From positions 1-64,000 of the forward strand of contig CAXUKO010000014.1 in the NCBI GenBank assembly GCA_964251665.1: DNA of 64,000 nt, written 5' to 3'. The stretch is from JBBQLG01 sp964251665. GTDB taxonomy: Bacteria; Bacteroidota; Bacteroidia; Cytophagales; Spirosomataceae. The notes under the pieces were generated by a model. That model was not told where the DNA came from. It saw only the letters and a list, made by a program, of their open reading frames with translations, and made no database searches. This document shows, in pieces, positions 42,773 through 51,920 of this stretch. The translations under genes were made by a program, and so were the position numbers. How positions within the stretch are numbered: position 1 is the stretch's first letter; each line of letters opens with the position of its first letter.

Positions 42773-44277
42773 ATCCGCCCGGTCATTGTATTCAGTTGAA
42801 GTAGTTTTTCGGCTACAGCATCGGTTAACAGATCTGGTTCGAGCCGCCAAGTCCAGTTACCGCCCCCTTCGCCTGGGATATTCATACGGGAATTTTCATC
42901 CAGCCCCAGAATATCCTGAACGGGCACGACCACCAGCCTGGCTACTGATTGTAGTGTCTGCCGGATTAGATGGTCAGCAACATTATCCTCAGTCACTTCG
43001 CAGCCTGTATACATGGTTAAATTCGCCCGATTTATGGCTTCAGCCTCCTGTCGATACCACCCGCGTATGGTATTGTTATCATGCGTTCCGGTGTAGGCAA
43101 CCATATTCTCGATCAGATTGTGGATGGCATGATCAGCCGTTCCCATATCCTCGCCAAACCCGAACTGCGTCAATCGCATACCCGGCAGCATATAATGCCT
43201 TAAAAACGGTTGCACATCAACCGTCCGCTCCCCCAAATCCTCAGCAATGATGGGTAATTCCAGAAACGTCCGGTAAAGGGTATGCATAAAACGGTCGAGC
43301 GGGCCTTTTATCCACTCCCCTACTTTAGCCGTTGGCTCGTTAGCCGGAATTTCCCAATAATACGCAAAGCCAAGAAAATGGTCGAGCCGGGTTAGTCCAT
43401 ACATCGCCATCTGATGCCCCAGCCGCCGGGTCCACCACGTAAAGTTTTCGGCTTCGTGCGCTTCCCAGTCATAAACAGGGTTTCCCCACCGCTGCCCATC
43501 CGTACTGAACAGGTCCGGGGGCGCTCCGGCGACAAACAGGGGTTTACCGTTCTCATCCAGTTTAAACAGGTTCTGACACGCCCAGGCATCGGCACTGCTG
43601 TGCTGCACATAGATCGGTATATCGCCGATAAAATGAACCTGTCTGCTCTGGCAGTAAGCCTTTAGTTCATACCACTGCTTATAAAACAGGTATTGCAGCA
43701 CCCGTAACGTGTCGATGCGTGTACTTAGTTGATTAACCTGTTCGGCCAGTGCGCTCAGTTCGCGCTGACGCAGCGGAGCGGGCCAGCGGGTCCAGTCAGG
43801 CTCTTCGGTATCCTCCTGAATGGCTTTAAACAGGACGTAATCGTCGAGCCAGTACGCATTCTCGGCACAAAAGCGATTATAATCAGAGCGTGCTACGGTA
43901 TTGGCATTTTCTAAGAAATTAGAGGCTGCCTTGTTGAGAAGGGGTATTTTATCATTCCAGATACTAATAAAATCACCTCTACTGGTGACGGGCAGTACCG
44001 CCGACTGGCAGTCATCAAGAGTCAGCCAGCCATCGTCCACTAATTTATCAGGGCTGATCAGCAATGGATTTCCGGCAAAAGCAGACGGGCTGCTGTAGGG
44101 TGAAAAGCCCGCCCCCGGATCAACCGGCGACAGGGGTAGAATCTGCCAGTATGTTTGTCCGGCGGCTTGCAGAAAATCACCGAAGCGGTACGCTTCCGGC
44201 CCTAAATCACCAATGCCATACGCAGATGGTAACGATGTGATGTGCAGCAACAAGCCACTGGAACGTTGATGGAGCAT
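42769..44277 (-). CDS. malQ: 4-alpha-glucanotransferase (amylomaltase)
   Basis: A 502-residue GH77 enzyme of normal length. Typical blocks are SGLLLHITSLPSAYGIGDLG, QILPLSPVDPGAGFSPYSS, FIGDIPIYVQHSSADAWA, TRLDHFLGFAYYWEIPANE, ELPIIAEDLGERTVD (acid/base Glu) and TGTHDNNTIRGWY. It rearranges alpha-1,4-glucans in glycogen or maltodextrin metabolism. It stands alone, convergent with mcrC. Confidence 0.95.
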   Translation of the reverse strand: MLHQRSSGLLLHITSLPSAYGIGDLGPEAYRFGDFLQAAGQTYWQILPLSPVDPGAGFSPYSSPSAFAGNPLLISPDKLVDDGWLTLDDCQSAVLPVTSRGDFISIWNDKIPLLNKAASNFLENANTVARSDYNRFCAENAYWLDDYVLFKAIQEDTEEPDWTRWPAPLRQRELSALAEQVNQLSTRIDTLRVLQYLFYKQWYELKAYCQSRQVHFIGDIPIYVQHSSADAWACQNLFKLDENGKPLFVAGAPPDLFSTDGQRWGNPVYDWEAHEAENFTWWTRRLGHQMAMYGLTRLDHFLGFAYYWEIPANEPTAKVGEWIKGPLDRFMHTLYRTFLELPIIAEDLGERTVDVQPFLRHYMLPGMRLTQFGFGEDMGTADHAIHNLIENMVAYTGTHDNNTIRGWYRQEAEAINRANLTMYTGCEVTEDNVADHLIRQTLQSVARLVVVPVQDILGLDENSRMNIPGEGGGNWTWRLEPDLLTDAVAEKLLQLNTMTGRI

Positions 44278-44467
44278 GAATAATCAGGTGTTGTTAATGA
44301 ATTGAATACGGTTGTCCACACCAAAAGAGCGGGCAAAACCGGACGAACAGCATTTCCCTGTTTTGTACAAAATCCCCTCAAAATGGCTTTTGTTCGGTTA
44401 TAGCGTCAAAAACCTATCAAGCAACTGATTTTGCAAGGCACCGTTCCCAATTTGAGTAGCTTACCAG

Positions 44468-44498
44468 TTGGCTTTACGCGGTTTTTCTCCTAATTTTG
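44468..44498 (+). promoter_or_regulatory. Promoter of atpD-atpC
   Basis: TTG (44468-44470), exactly 20 nt, TAATTTTG (44491-44498): a near-ideal Bacteroidota promoter, with a start site expected near 44505, 38 nt before the atpD ATG. It lies in an upstream extension of the atpD frame and so excludes the earlier TTG start. Confidence 0.8.
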
Positions 44499-44542
44499 CG
44501 TGCCAAAACACAAGCAACTTCTTTACACCTACTTCATATACA

Positions 44543-46069
44543 ATGATTACGGAAACGGCAATCAATACGACGGGTAAGATTACGCAGGTAATCGGTCCGG
44601 TGGTGGACGTAAGTTTCGAGGGCGAGAACCTCAAACTACCCGCCATTCTGGATGCCCTTCAGGTAACCCGCGCCAACGGTCAAAAAGTTATACTCGAATG
44701 CCAGCAACACCTCGGCGAAGACCGTGTGCGGACCATCGCCATGGACTCGACCGAAGGCCTGCAGCGCGGTATGGATGTTGTCTCCCTCGGTGGCCCCATC
44801 ACGATGCCAACCGGCGAAGGCATTAAAGGTCGTCTGTTTAACGTAGTGGGTCAGGCCATTGATGGTCTGACAGAATTAGACACCAACAAAGGGGCGTCTA
44901 TTCACCGCAACGCTCCCCGGTTTGACGAACTGACAAACTCGACGGAAGTACTCTACACGGGTATCAAAGTAATTGACCTGCTGGCGCCGTACGTAAAAGG
45001 CGGTAAAATTGGTCTCTTCGGTGGTGCCGGTGTTGGCAAAACCGTACTGATTATGGAACTGGTAAACAACATCGCCAAAGCCTATGCCGGTTTATCGGTA
45101 TTTGCCGGTGTTGGTGAGCGTACCCGCGAAGGAAATGACCTGTTGCGCGAATTCATCGAGTCGGACATTATTAAGTACGGCGAAGAATTCAAGCATGGCA
45201 TGGAAAAAGGCGAGTGGGATCTGTCGAAAGTGGATTACACGGAATTAGCCAAATCGCAGGCAACGCTCGTGTTCGGCCAGATGAACGAGCCTCCCGGAGC
45301 CCGCGCTCGTGTGGCCCTCTCGGGTCTGACAATTGCCGAGCAGTTCCGTGATGGTGAAGGCGAAGGTCAGGGTCGCGACATCCTGTTCTTTATTGATAAC
45401 ATTTTCCGTTTTACCCAGGCGGGTTCGGAGGTATCAGCTCTCCTGGGTCGGATGCCGTCGGCCGTAGGATACCAGCCTACACTGGCGACCGAAATGGGTG
45501 CCATGCAGGAACGTATTACCTCCACTAAACGGGGTTCGATCACGTCGGTACAGGCCGTTTACGTACCTGCCGATGACTTGACTGACCCCGCTCCTGCCAC
45601 GACGTTTGCTCACTTGGATGCAACGACCGTATTGAGCCGGAAAATTGCTGAATTGGGCATCTACCCCGCCGTTGACCCGCTTGACTCCACGTCACGGATT
45701 TTGTCGGCAGCCGTATTGGGCGAGAAACACTACGGTACCGCGCAACGGGTAAAGGAAATTCTGCAGCGCTACAAAGAATTGCAGGATATCATTGCCATCC
45801 TGGGTCTGGAAGAACTTTCGGAAGACGACAAACTGGTTGTTAGCCGGGCACGTCGGGTACAGCGTTTCCTATCGCAACCGTTCTTTGTGGCCGAGCAGTT
45901 TACAGGTCTGAAAGGCGCACTGGTGAACATCGAAGATACCATCAAGGGTTTCAACGAAATCATCGACGGCAAATACGATTACCTGCCCGAATCGGCTTTT
46001 AACTTAGTCGGCACCATTGAAGACGCCGTTGTAAAAGGTGAGCGTCTGTTGAAAGAAGCAGGACAGTAA
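44543..46069 (+). CDS. atpD: ATP synthase subunit beta
   Basis: A 508-residue catalytic F1 subunit. The P-loop is GGAGVGKTV (160-168), followed by FAGVGERTREGNDL, Walker B DILFFIDNIFRFTQ and the DELSEEDK-like LGLEELSEDDKL loop that contacts gamma. It makes ATP from ADP and phosphate at the membrane. The ATG at 44543 (MITETAINTTGKITQVIGPV) follows the promoter; a longer frame begins inside it. Only atpD and atpC are here, so the other subunits lie elsewhere, as in other Bacteroidota. Confidence 0.98.
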   Translation: MITETAINTTGKITQVIGPVVDVSFEGENLKLPAILDALQVTRANGQKVILECQQHLGEDRVRTIAMDSTEGLQRGMDVVSLGGPITMPTGEGIKGRLFNVVGQAIDGLTELDTNKGASIHRNAPRFDELTNSTEVLYTGIKVIDLLAPYVKGGKIGLFGGAGVGKTVLIMELVNNIAKAYAGLSVFAGVGERTREGNDLLREFIESDIIKYGEEFKHGMEKGEWDLSKVDYTELAKSQATLVFGQMNEPPGARARVALSGLTIAEQFRDGEGEGQGRDILFFIDNIFRFTQAGSEVSALLGRMPSAVGYQPTLATEMGAMQERITSTKRGSITSVQAVYVPADDLTDPAPATTFAHLDATTVLSRKIAELGIYPAVDPLDSTSRILSAAVLGEKHYGTAQRVKEILQRYKELQDIIAILGLEELSEDDKLVVSRARRVQRFLSQPFFVAEQFTGLKGALVNIEDTIKGFNEIIDGKYDYLPESAFNLVGTIEDAVVKGERLLKEAGQ

Positions 46070-46151
46070 TCGTATCCCAGACGCCTACGTCTGGTTGTAA
46101 ATTATCAACTAAGCTACCGGTTGTTACCAGACGTAGGCGTCTGGGATACGA
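46070..46151. repeat. CAGACG-type palindromic pair between atpD and atpC
   Basis: Arms of 26 bp (46070-46095 and 46126-46151) are exact reverse complements, and each arm contains its own small palindrome CAGACGCCTACGTCTG. It begins immediately after the atpD stop codon and ends 12 nt before atpC, so it is transcribed within the operon. Confidence 0.85.
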
Positions 46152-46162
46152 AATCAAAAACC

Positions 46163-46414
46163 ATGCAACTCGAAATCATAACACCCGATCGGAAGGTGTT
46201 TTCCGGTGAAGCTACCTCTGTTACCTTTCCGGGTATCGAAGGTCAGTTTCAGGTATTGAACGATCACGCGCCAATGGTAAGCACGCTGGCTCGCGGTCCG
46301 GTTACGATTCAAACCGCTGGCGCTGGTCCGCAGGTCTTCACCGTCGATGGTGGCGTCGTGGAAATACTTCGGAATAAAGTGCTGGTACTGGCGGAAGCCG
46401 TTCTGGCCGCGTAG
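46163..46414 (+). CDS. atpC: ATP synthase epsilon subunit (short form)
   Basis: An 83-residue epsilon subunit: the beta-sandwich domain only (MQLEIITPDRKVFSGEATSV, GQFQVLNDHAPMVSTLARGP, VDGGVVEILRNKVLVLAEAV). The C-terminal helical hairpin, which inhibits ATP hydrolysis in E. coli, is absent; short forms are usual in Bacteroidota. The frame runs to 46121 upstream, but that part is palindrome DNA, so the ATG at 46163 is chosen. A strong terminator follows. Confidence 0.95.
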   Translation: MQLEIITPDRKVFSGEATSVTFPGIEGQFQVLNDHAPMVSTLARGPVTIQTAGAGPQVFTVDGGVVEILRNKVLVLAEAVLAA

Positions 46415-46454
46415 ATGAGTATTTCCGTTCAAAACGCGGACATGTAATTAATCA

Positions 46455-46486
46455 GGGCAGATCTCATGGCAGATCTGCCCTTTTTT
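46455..46486 (+). terminator. Intrinsic terminator after atpC
   Basis: GGGCAGATCT (46455-46464), loop CATGGC, AGATCTGCCC (46471-46480), then TTTTTT: a classic rho-independent terminator. Confidence 0.92.
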
Positions 46487-46511
46487 GTTGAACTGAACAA
46501 GCGCATCGGCC

Positions 46512-48119
46512 ATGATTAAACTGCCGCCAAAACTTTATCCGTTTCTCCTGTTTGTAATTGGCTGGTTGATTTTAATCCCGTTTCTGGGGTACCTGCCCCT
46601 GTTCGACACCGCTGAAATACGCCCGGCGGAGGTAGCGCGAGAGATGCTGGCAACAAACGTGTTTAGTTACGCCCAGATCGACTTCCTGCCCGACTACCAG
46701 ACGGCCCCTTTACTGCCGTGGCTACAGACGTTTTCCATGCGGGTGTTTGGCGTAGCCGATAATATCGAACTAGCCGCCCGGTTGCCAAACGCGCTCATGG
46801 GCATTATGACGCTACTGACGCTTTTTTTTATTGGCAGGAAGAAACATGATGCCCGGTTTGGCCTGCTCTGGGCCTTAAGTTATCTGGGCTCTGTAACACC
46901 GCTGATCCTGGCCAAGAGCGCACTAACGGCTACAACAGGGCATCTGTTTAATTTCTTAGGTATTGTCTATCTATTCGGCCTTTTTCCAACAACCCAGTCC
47001 GGCACTCAACTACGAAGTGCAGGACTGGCGGGGCTATTTTTCGGGTTGGCCATCCTGACCAACGGTGCGCTCATCTCCAGCTTCCTGCTGATCATATTGC
47101 TGGTAATGGGTTACACGCAGATGACCGAACAAAATCTGTCCGAGAAGCTTCGGAATTGTCTCGTAGTACTCATTTTTCCGGTTCTATGCAGCATCGGCTG
47201 GCTCGTTTTCGTGCCGGGTGCGGACTGGCAGCGGGCACTCAGTCCAAGCCGAGACCTTTCTGTATATCTCTATGCGTTGCTGGGTGTGGTCGGTATTCTG
47301 ATGCCGATTGTGTTGTCTTCCCGCTACTGGTCGGCGGATAAGGCAACGAAATCCGCAACGACCGGCATTCCGTTTGACGCCTGGATGAGTAAAGTGTCGA
47401 AGGGGGCAATTATTATAGTCGGATTCATGCCGGGCGGGCTGTTGCTGCTCTGGTTTCCGCTGGCTTATCTGGCCACTTATCATATTCATCAGGTGTTACG
47501 GGGAGAACGTCAATGGTATAGGCTCAATACATACCTGCTAGTGATTAGTGGTCTGGTGATTGGCTTATTGATGTTGGTTGTGCCGGTTTTGGGCATGAAC
47601 CCCGATTGGGTGGCTCGGCAGACTACGGCTCCATTCTGGTCGGGCCTTGCGCAGGCACCAGTCAGTTGGGCTGGTTGGGAATGGCTGATTGGCGTTGTGC
47701 TCATCCTGCTGACGCTCTTTTTCGCCCTGCGTATCCGTGGGAGCGTTTTCCAATCGGTGATCGGCTTGTACGGTTCATCAGCTGTTTGTACGCTGGCGTT
47801 TCTGGCTATTATCCTGCCGAAAATTGAACAGTACACGCAGGGACCGCTGATTGATTTTTGCGAAGCGCGATGGGGACAGCCGGTGTTTATACAACCCACC
47901 TTTTCGAGTTACGCCCAACTTTTTTACACGCGCAAAAAGCCCCCCGTCGCCCCCAAAAAGCGGGAATTAGTCTGGTTCAACGGCCGCTTTGTTGATAAGC
48001 CAGCCTATATAGTCGCAACCGACGCTACTGATGTGGCCCGGTACCGCTACAATCCTGATTTTCAGCTGGAACAGGAGGAATATGGCTACGTGTTCTTCAG
48101 GCGGAAACAGTATCGGTAG
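46512..48119 (+). CDS. Membrane glycosyltransferase, GT39/ArnT-like
   Basis: A 535-residue polytopic protein with about eleven helices. The first periplasmic loop (FDTAEIRPAEVAREML) carries the acidic Asp-Glu typical of GT-C enzymes (dolichyl-phosphate-mannose type), and the pattern PDYQTAPLLPWLQTFSMRVF matches the loop with the conserved PPLxxW-like motif of the family, where PP is changed to AP. It probably moves a sugar from a polyprenyl carrier to lipid or protein outside the cytoplasm. It starts 25 nt after the atpC terminator. Its 3' end overlaps the convergent PAP2 gene by 23 nt. Confidence 0.75.
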   Translation: MIKLPPKLYPFLLFVIGWLILIPFLGYLPLFDTAEIRPAEVAREMLATNVFSYAQIDFLPDYQTAPLLPWLQTFSMRVFGVADNIELAARLPNALMGIMTLLTLFFIGRKKHDARFGLLWALSYLGSVTPLILAKSALTATTGHLFNFLGIVYLFGLFPTTQSGTQLRSAGLAGLFFGLAILTNGALISSFLLIILLVMGYTQMTEQNLSEKLRNCLVVLIFPVLCSIGWLVFVPGADWQRALSPSRDLSVYLYALLGVVGILMPIVLSSRYWSADKATKSATTGIPFDAWMSKVSKGAIIIVGFMPGGLLLLWFPLAYLATYHIHQVLRGERQWYRLNTYLLVISGLVIGLLMLVVPVLGMNPDWVARQTTAPFWSGLAQAPVSWAGWEWLIGVVLILLTLFFALRIRGSVFQSVIGLYGSSAVCTLAFLAIILPKIEQYTQGPLIDFCEARWGQPVFIQPTFSSYAQLFYTRKKPPVAPKKRELVWFNGRFVDKPAYIVATDATDVARYRYNPDFQLEQEEYGYVFFRRKQYR

Positions 48120-48726
48120 GCCACCGGCGGTCAAATGCCAGATAAACGACCGTTGCGCTGAATACGCCGATTATGGACCCGGCGAAGGCATCTTCCACAA
48201 AGTGCTCAAACAGGTATACCCGCGAATAGCCGACGGTAGCCGCCAGTAAAACCCATAGCAGGCCCCGGGTTTTGTTGCGGTCTAACAGCGCAATCAGGCA
48301 AAAGACAGTGAACGCCGAGATAGTATGGCCGGAAGGAAAACTATTGTACTCGTAAATTTTCAGTCCTTTAATAACGTGGTACTCCCAGTCTGAATGCTCA
48401 AAATATTTTACCGGCCGGAAATTATTGGGGAAGACAACACGCTTGAAAAACAATGACAATCCCGACGACAGCAGAAAACCCGCCAGTGCCAACAGCCCCA
48501 TTCGACGTGAAATAAAAAATAAAACCAAAATCATCCCCACGAAGAACGCACCGTCGCCCAGATAGGTCGCGTAATTGAAGAAGTAGTCACCCCAGGTGCT
48601 ATTGTGAAAATTAACCCAGCGTATGAGTTGGTCTTTGGTGTACAGCAGCATCAGGCCACCCGTTAGCAGCCACAAAATCAGGTACGTGCTATAAAACAGA
48701 CGGTTTTTTCGGAAGAGGTTAATCAT
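48097..48726 (-). CDS. PAP2 family membrane phosphatase
   Basis: A 209-residue protein with about five membrane helices and all three phosphatase motifs: KRVVFPNNFRP (95-105), PSGH (131-134) and SRVYLFEHFVEDAF (168-181, with catalytic His175 and Asp179). It could hydrolyse undecaprenyl pyrophosphate or phosphatidic acid. It overlaps the isochorismatase gene by 4 nt upstream and the GT39-like gene by 23 nt at its end on the other strand. Confidence 0.88.
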   Translation of the reverse strand: MINLFRKNRLFYSTYLILWLLTGGLMLLYTKDQLIRWVNFHNSTWGDYFFNYATYLGDGAFFVGMILVLFFISRRMGLLALAGFLLSSGLSLFFKRVVFPNNFRPVKYFEHSDWEYHVIKGLKIYEYNSFPSGHTISAFTVFCLIALLDRNKTRGLLWVLLAATVGYSRVYLFEHFVEDAFAGSIIGVFSATVVYLAFDRRWPTDTVSA

Positions 48727-49511
48727 TGGATACGCAGACTGGTAGAATCAGCAAAGCGGACACCACGTGCCCCGGCTTCGGCATAAATAGAATCGGCCAG
48801 GTAGCCTAAGCTCGTTACGTCGGATGTGCAGTCGCTAACCAAAACGAGTTTTGGAACCAGCTCCGGCGCGAAGTCTAGTATCTGCTTCAGGCTGTTGGCA
48901 ACGCAGTGCGATCTGGCTTCGCCCATCAGATACACCGTATCAAACCGGTTCAGGTCAGCAATCAGGCCCGTATTAAGCTGCGTATCATGAACGGCCGGGT
49001 CAGGCACCTGCGCCCGGAAAATGCCGAAGTGTTCGGTTAATGGATAAAGGCCTTTTGGTACGGCTTTATAGTCAAGATCGCGCTGTTGGGTCCAGTCACG
49101 CAGGGCCGTTAGCAACGTATCATGTAAAGCTGCACCCCGTGAGCCAATCAGGCAATGCTCGGGCCAGATGAAGTGCTGAAACTGCCCATCGGCTTCCAGA
49201 TCCCGAACATACTGTCGGGCTTTGTCAGCCTCGAATCGGGGCGTCCAATGTCCATTGGCTACATCAGCGGCCGAAATATGAGTAAACGGAGCAGGGTGTT
49301 GCCCATTGGCGTCGCTCCAGAACAGTGGATGGGCAATATCGAGAACGTGGTGCGTGTCGAGCGTGACAACAATGTGGTCAATCTGAAGAGCAAACCGGCG
49401 AATCAGCCCGGCAATACGCTCAATATCAGCGTCGGCACCCGGTACAAATAAAGCACCGTCAGGGTGGCAGAAATCGAACTGAGCATCGATAATGAGGAAA
49501 GCGTTGGTCAC
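48723..49511 (-). CDS. Isochorismatase/nicotinamidase-like cysteine hydrolase
   Basis: A 262-residue member of the nicotinamidase-related family. The catalytic Asp9 is in FLIIDAQFDF. The metal-binding segment VTLDTHHVLDIAHPLFW fits the DxHxxxH pattern of nicotinamidases. The nucleophile Cys lies in LMGEARSHCVANSL, near residue 205. It may deamidate nicotinamide for NAD salvage, but other amides are possible. It is 8 nt downstream of exbD and overlaps PAP2 by 4 nt, so it appears to belong to the same transcript. Confidence 0.85.
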   Translation of the reverse strand: MTNAFLIIDAQFDFCHPDGALFVPGADADIERIAGLIRRFALQIDHIVVTLDTHHVLDIAHPLFWSDANGQHPAPFTHISAADVANGHWTPRFEADKARQYVRDLEADGQFQHFIWPEHCLIGSRGAALHDTLLTALRDWTQQRDLDYKAVPKGLYPLTEHFGIFRAQVPDPAVHDTQLNTGLIADLNRFDTVYLMGEARSHCVANSLKQILDFAPELVPKLVLVSDCTSDVTSLGYLADSIYAEAGARGVRFADSTSLRIQ

Positions 49512-49519
49512 GTACGGCG

Positions 49520-49912
49520 TTATTTTGAGGTCGCCATTACCATTTTAATGTTCAGTTTGGCACCGGTCTGCAACACGTCGACCAGGTCCTGCACGGTCAG
49601 CGATTTATCAAACCGTACCACAACGGTTGGCTCAGCAATACCATTCATGATGGTTTGCAGTTCAGATTCCAGATTGGTGGCATCAACAGGCCGCTTGTCG
49701 ATGAAATACTGTTTCTTGTCATCAACCGACAGCGTTACCTGTTTTTTGCTCAATTGCTGGGACGAAGAGGCTTTCGGCAGCATCAGCTTGATAACGTTCG
49801 GGTTGGCTACCGTCGAAATAATGAGGAAGAATAACAGCAGAAAGAACATGATATCGTTCAACGACGACGTTGCGACTTCAGCGGCAAACTTCTTTTTTCT
49901 GCGTAAGTTCAT
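49520..49912 (-). CDS. exbD: ExbD/TolR family biopolymer transport protein
   Basis: A 130-residue protein with a basic cytoplasmic start (MNLRRKKKFAAEVA), one membrane helix with the conserved Asp just before it (LNDIMFFLLLFFLIIS) and a periplasmic domain. With ExbB it harvests the proton gradient to drive TonB or Tol machinery. It is 90 nt after exbB on the same strand. Confidence 0.92.
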   Translation of the reverse strand: MNLRRKKKFAAEVATSSLNDIMFFLLLFFLIISTVANPNVIKLMLPKASSSQQLSKKQVTLSVDDKKQYFIDKRPVDATNLESELQTIMNGIAEPTVVVRFDKSLTVQDLVDVLQTGAKLNIKMVMATSK

Positions 49913-50002
49913 GGAACAAGACGAATTTGTGGTTCGTAGTTTGTGGTTTTCCGGCAGGAATTACAAATGGCAGTGGCCGACCGGCACAAACGACAAACTC
50001 AG

Positions 50003-50719
50003 TTATCTTACCCGCGCGGGTTCAGAAGTTGGCTTTTGTAACACTTCCATGAACTCAAACGCGTTCATCTCGAGCTTGAGCGTGAATTTCTCAACCATCA
50101 TGTTCAGCAGGTGATAGCTTGTATAAGCGAGCATACCAACGACCAGACCAGCCCCAGACGTGATCATTTTTTCGTACAGACCACCAGCAATGATACCAAT
50201 ACTGATGTTATCGGTTAAGGAGATGTCGTAGAAAATGCGGATGATACCGGAGATGGTACCGATAAAGCCAAGCATTGGCGCGATACCCGCAATAACGCCC
50301 AGATAACCCATGTTACGCTCCAGACGGGCTATTTCGATCTGACCAACAGTCTCGACCGTGCTTTCGATCTCACGCATCGGCGACCCAATCCGGCCAATTG
50401 CTTTCTCAAAAATGCGACCGATGGCTGTCCGCTGATTTTTGCAAAAGGACTCCGCCGATTTGATGTTGCCCTGGAGCACCATGTCCTTCACATTGTCAAT
50501 GAAATTATCGTCGGCTTTGGTCTGATTCCGAATCACAATAAACCGCTCTATGACGAGATAAATCGTGCAAAAGAACAAAAAGGCAATTGGCACCATCACC
50601 CAGCCGCCTTTGGCTACCAGGTCGAACAGTTGCAGGCTTTGTTGAGTGGCAGCGGGCGATGCTGCATTGGCCGTTGAGTCAGCCACTGCAGCGGCCGTTG
50701 GAACCTGAAGCAAAATCAT
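50003..50719 (-). CDS. exbB: MotA/TolQ/ExbB proton channel family protein
   Basis: A 238-residue protein with three membrane helices: WVMVPIAFLFFCTIYLVIERF, IAGIAPMLGFIGTISGIIRIF and GAGLVVGMLAYTSYHLL. The cytoplasmic region has ERNMGYLGVIAGIAPMLG, with the family Thr-Gly features near GTISGI. It forms the proton channel with ExbD. A long N-terminal region rich in Ala/Ser precedes TM1. No tonB gene is adjacent. Confidence 0.92.
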   Translation of the reverse strand: MILLQVPTAAAVADSTANAASPAATQQSLQLFDLVAKGGWVMVPIAFLFFCTIYLVIERFIVIRNQTKADDNFIDNVKDMVLQGNIKSAESFCKNQRTAIGRIFEKAIGRIGSPMREIESTVETVGQIEIARLERNMGYLGVIAGIAPMLGFIGTISGIIRIFYDISLTDNISIGIIAGGLYEKMITSGAGLVVGMLAYTSYHLLNMMVEKFTLKLEMNAFEFMEVLQKPTSEPARVR

Positions 50720-50816
50720 ATCAGCGATGCGGGAAGTTTAAAAACAAGTGGCGTCTCGCATGGTAACGAGCCGATTTACGGGAATATTGCCAGTCGGGAC
50801 GATTCAGGCCCTGGTT

Positions 50817-50824
50817 CAAAGATA
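50817..50824 (-). promoter_or_regulatory. Possible -7 element for exbB operon
   Basis: TATCTTTG on the minus strand, an exact TAnnTTTG, about 98 nt before the exbB ATG. The -33 partner is not clear. Confidence 0.4.
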
Positions 50825-50878
50825 ACACGCCTGCTCGAAAAATGGCCTGAAACTTAGCGACGTATTCCTGGCCGACCT

Positions 50879-51850
50879 TTATGGCTTAACCAGAATCTTA
50901 CCGAAACGCCCCGGCTGATCGGCATGAACGACCGCTTTACGGATGTCTTCCAGTGCGTATGTAGCCTCCACGGGCAATTGAATCTGACCCGACGCCAGCA
51001 GATTAATTACATTCTTGGCCACATCCTGCCGCGTTTGACTATCAACCCGGCGCATCCAGTCGGTCAGCCAGAAGCCTTTGATGGTCAGCTCCCGGAAAAT
51101 AAGCAGCCCGGCATTGATCGTTGGGTCCTGCATACTCATCAGGCCATAAATCAGCATTTTGCCCCCCTTACTCAGGCAGGTCAGCGCCTGGGATGCGGTA
51201 TGCCCACCTACGGCGTCCAGCACGCAGGCGACACCGGTGCCTTCCGTAATCTGTTTCACCCGGCTGGCCATATTGTCGGTTTCGGTATTGATCACCTCCG
51301 TCAGGCCGAGGTTTCTCAATTCTTCGTTCAGGTCATCGCGCCGGACCGTGCCGATGGTTTTGATGCCCCGCATTTTGCAAAGTTGAACCACCATTTTGCC
51401 AAATGCCGAGCCAACTGCCGTTACCAGTAGCCAGCCCCCTTCGGGTACGCCCGAGTCCTGCACCATCGCGTAAGCCGTAAACGGGTTCACGAATAACTGA
51501 GCGGCCACATCATCGGGCATGGCGTCGGGCACGGGAATAACCCCGCGCTGATGGGCAATGGCGTATTCCGACCAGGTACCAACACTGGTAAAACTCACCC
51601 GCATTCCCGTCCGCATCTGAACGCCCTCCCCGAGTGCATCGACCACGCCAACGCCCTCAAAACCGGCACCGGAGGGTAGTTGCGGGCGAATACCATAGAG
51701 ATTTTGCACGAACATCAGGTCCGACGGATTAATTGGGCTGGCAATAACTTTTATGCGGACTTCACCCGGCCCCGGTTCAGGCAGTGGGGCCTCAATCAGG
51801 TTGAGAATTTCGTGGGGTTTGCCGGTGACATCGAACCGAATCGTTTTCAT
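50879..51850 (-). CDS. MDR family zinc-independent oxidoreductase (trans-2-enoyl reductase/quinone reductase-like)
   Basis: A 323-residue protein. The N-terminal domain has PGPGEVRIKVIASPINPSDL, with Asn-Pro-Ser-Asp as in quinone and enoyl reductases, and GAGFEGVGVVDALG in place of the zinc GHE. The Rossmann part is WLLVTAVGSAFGKMVVQLCK, with DAVGGHTASQAL later. No zinc ligands are present. It probably reduces an enone or enoyl-CoA with NADPH. It diverges from the glpF gene. Confidence 0.85.
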   Translation of the reverse strand: MKTIRFDVTGKPHEILNLIEAPLPEPGPGEVRIKVIASPINPSDLMFVQNLYGIRPQLPSGAGFEGVGVVDALGEGVQMRTGMRVSFTSVGTWSEYAIAHQRGVIPVPDAMPDDVAAQLFVNPFTAYAMVQDSGVPEGGWLLVTAVGSAFGKMVVQLCKMRGIKTIGTVRRDDLNEELRNLGLTEVINTETDNMASRVKQITEGTGVACVLDAVGGHTASQALTCLSKGGKMLIYGLMSMQDPTINAGLLIFRELTIKGFWLTDWMRRVDSQTRQDVAKNVINLLASGQIQLPVEATYALEDIRKAVVHADQPGRFGKILVKP

Positions 51851-51920
51851 TTAAATGGGCTGTTTGTATTTCAGCCAAAAATATGGCTTAATTCGCATAA
51901 ACTATTCCTAAACTTAGTTA

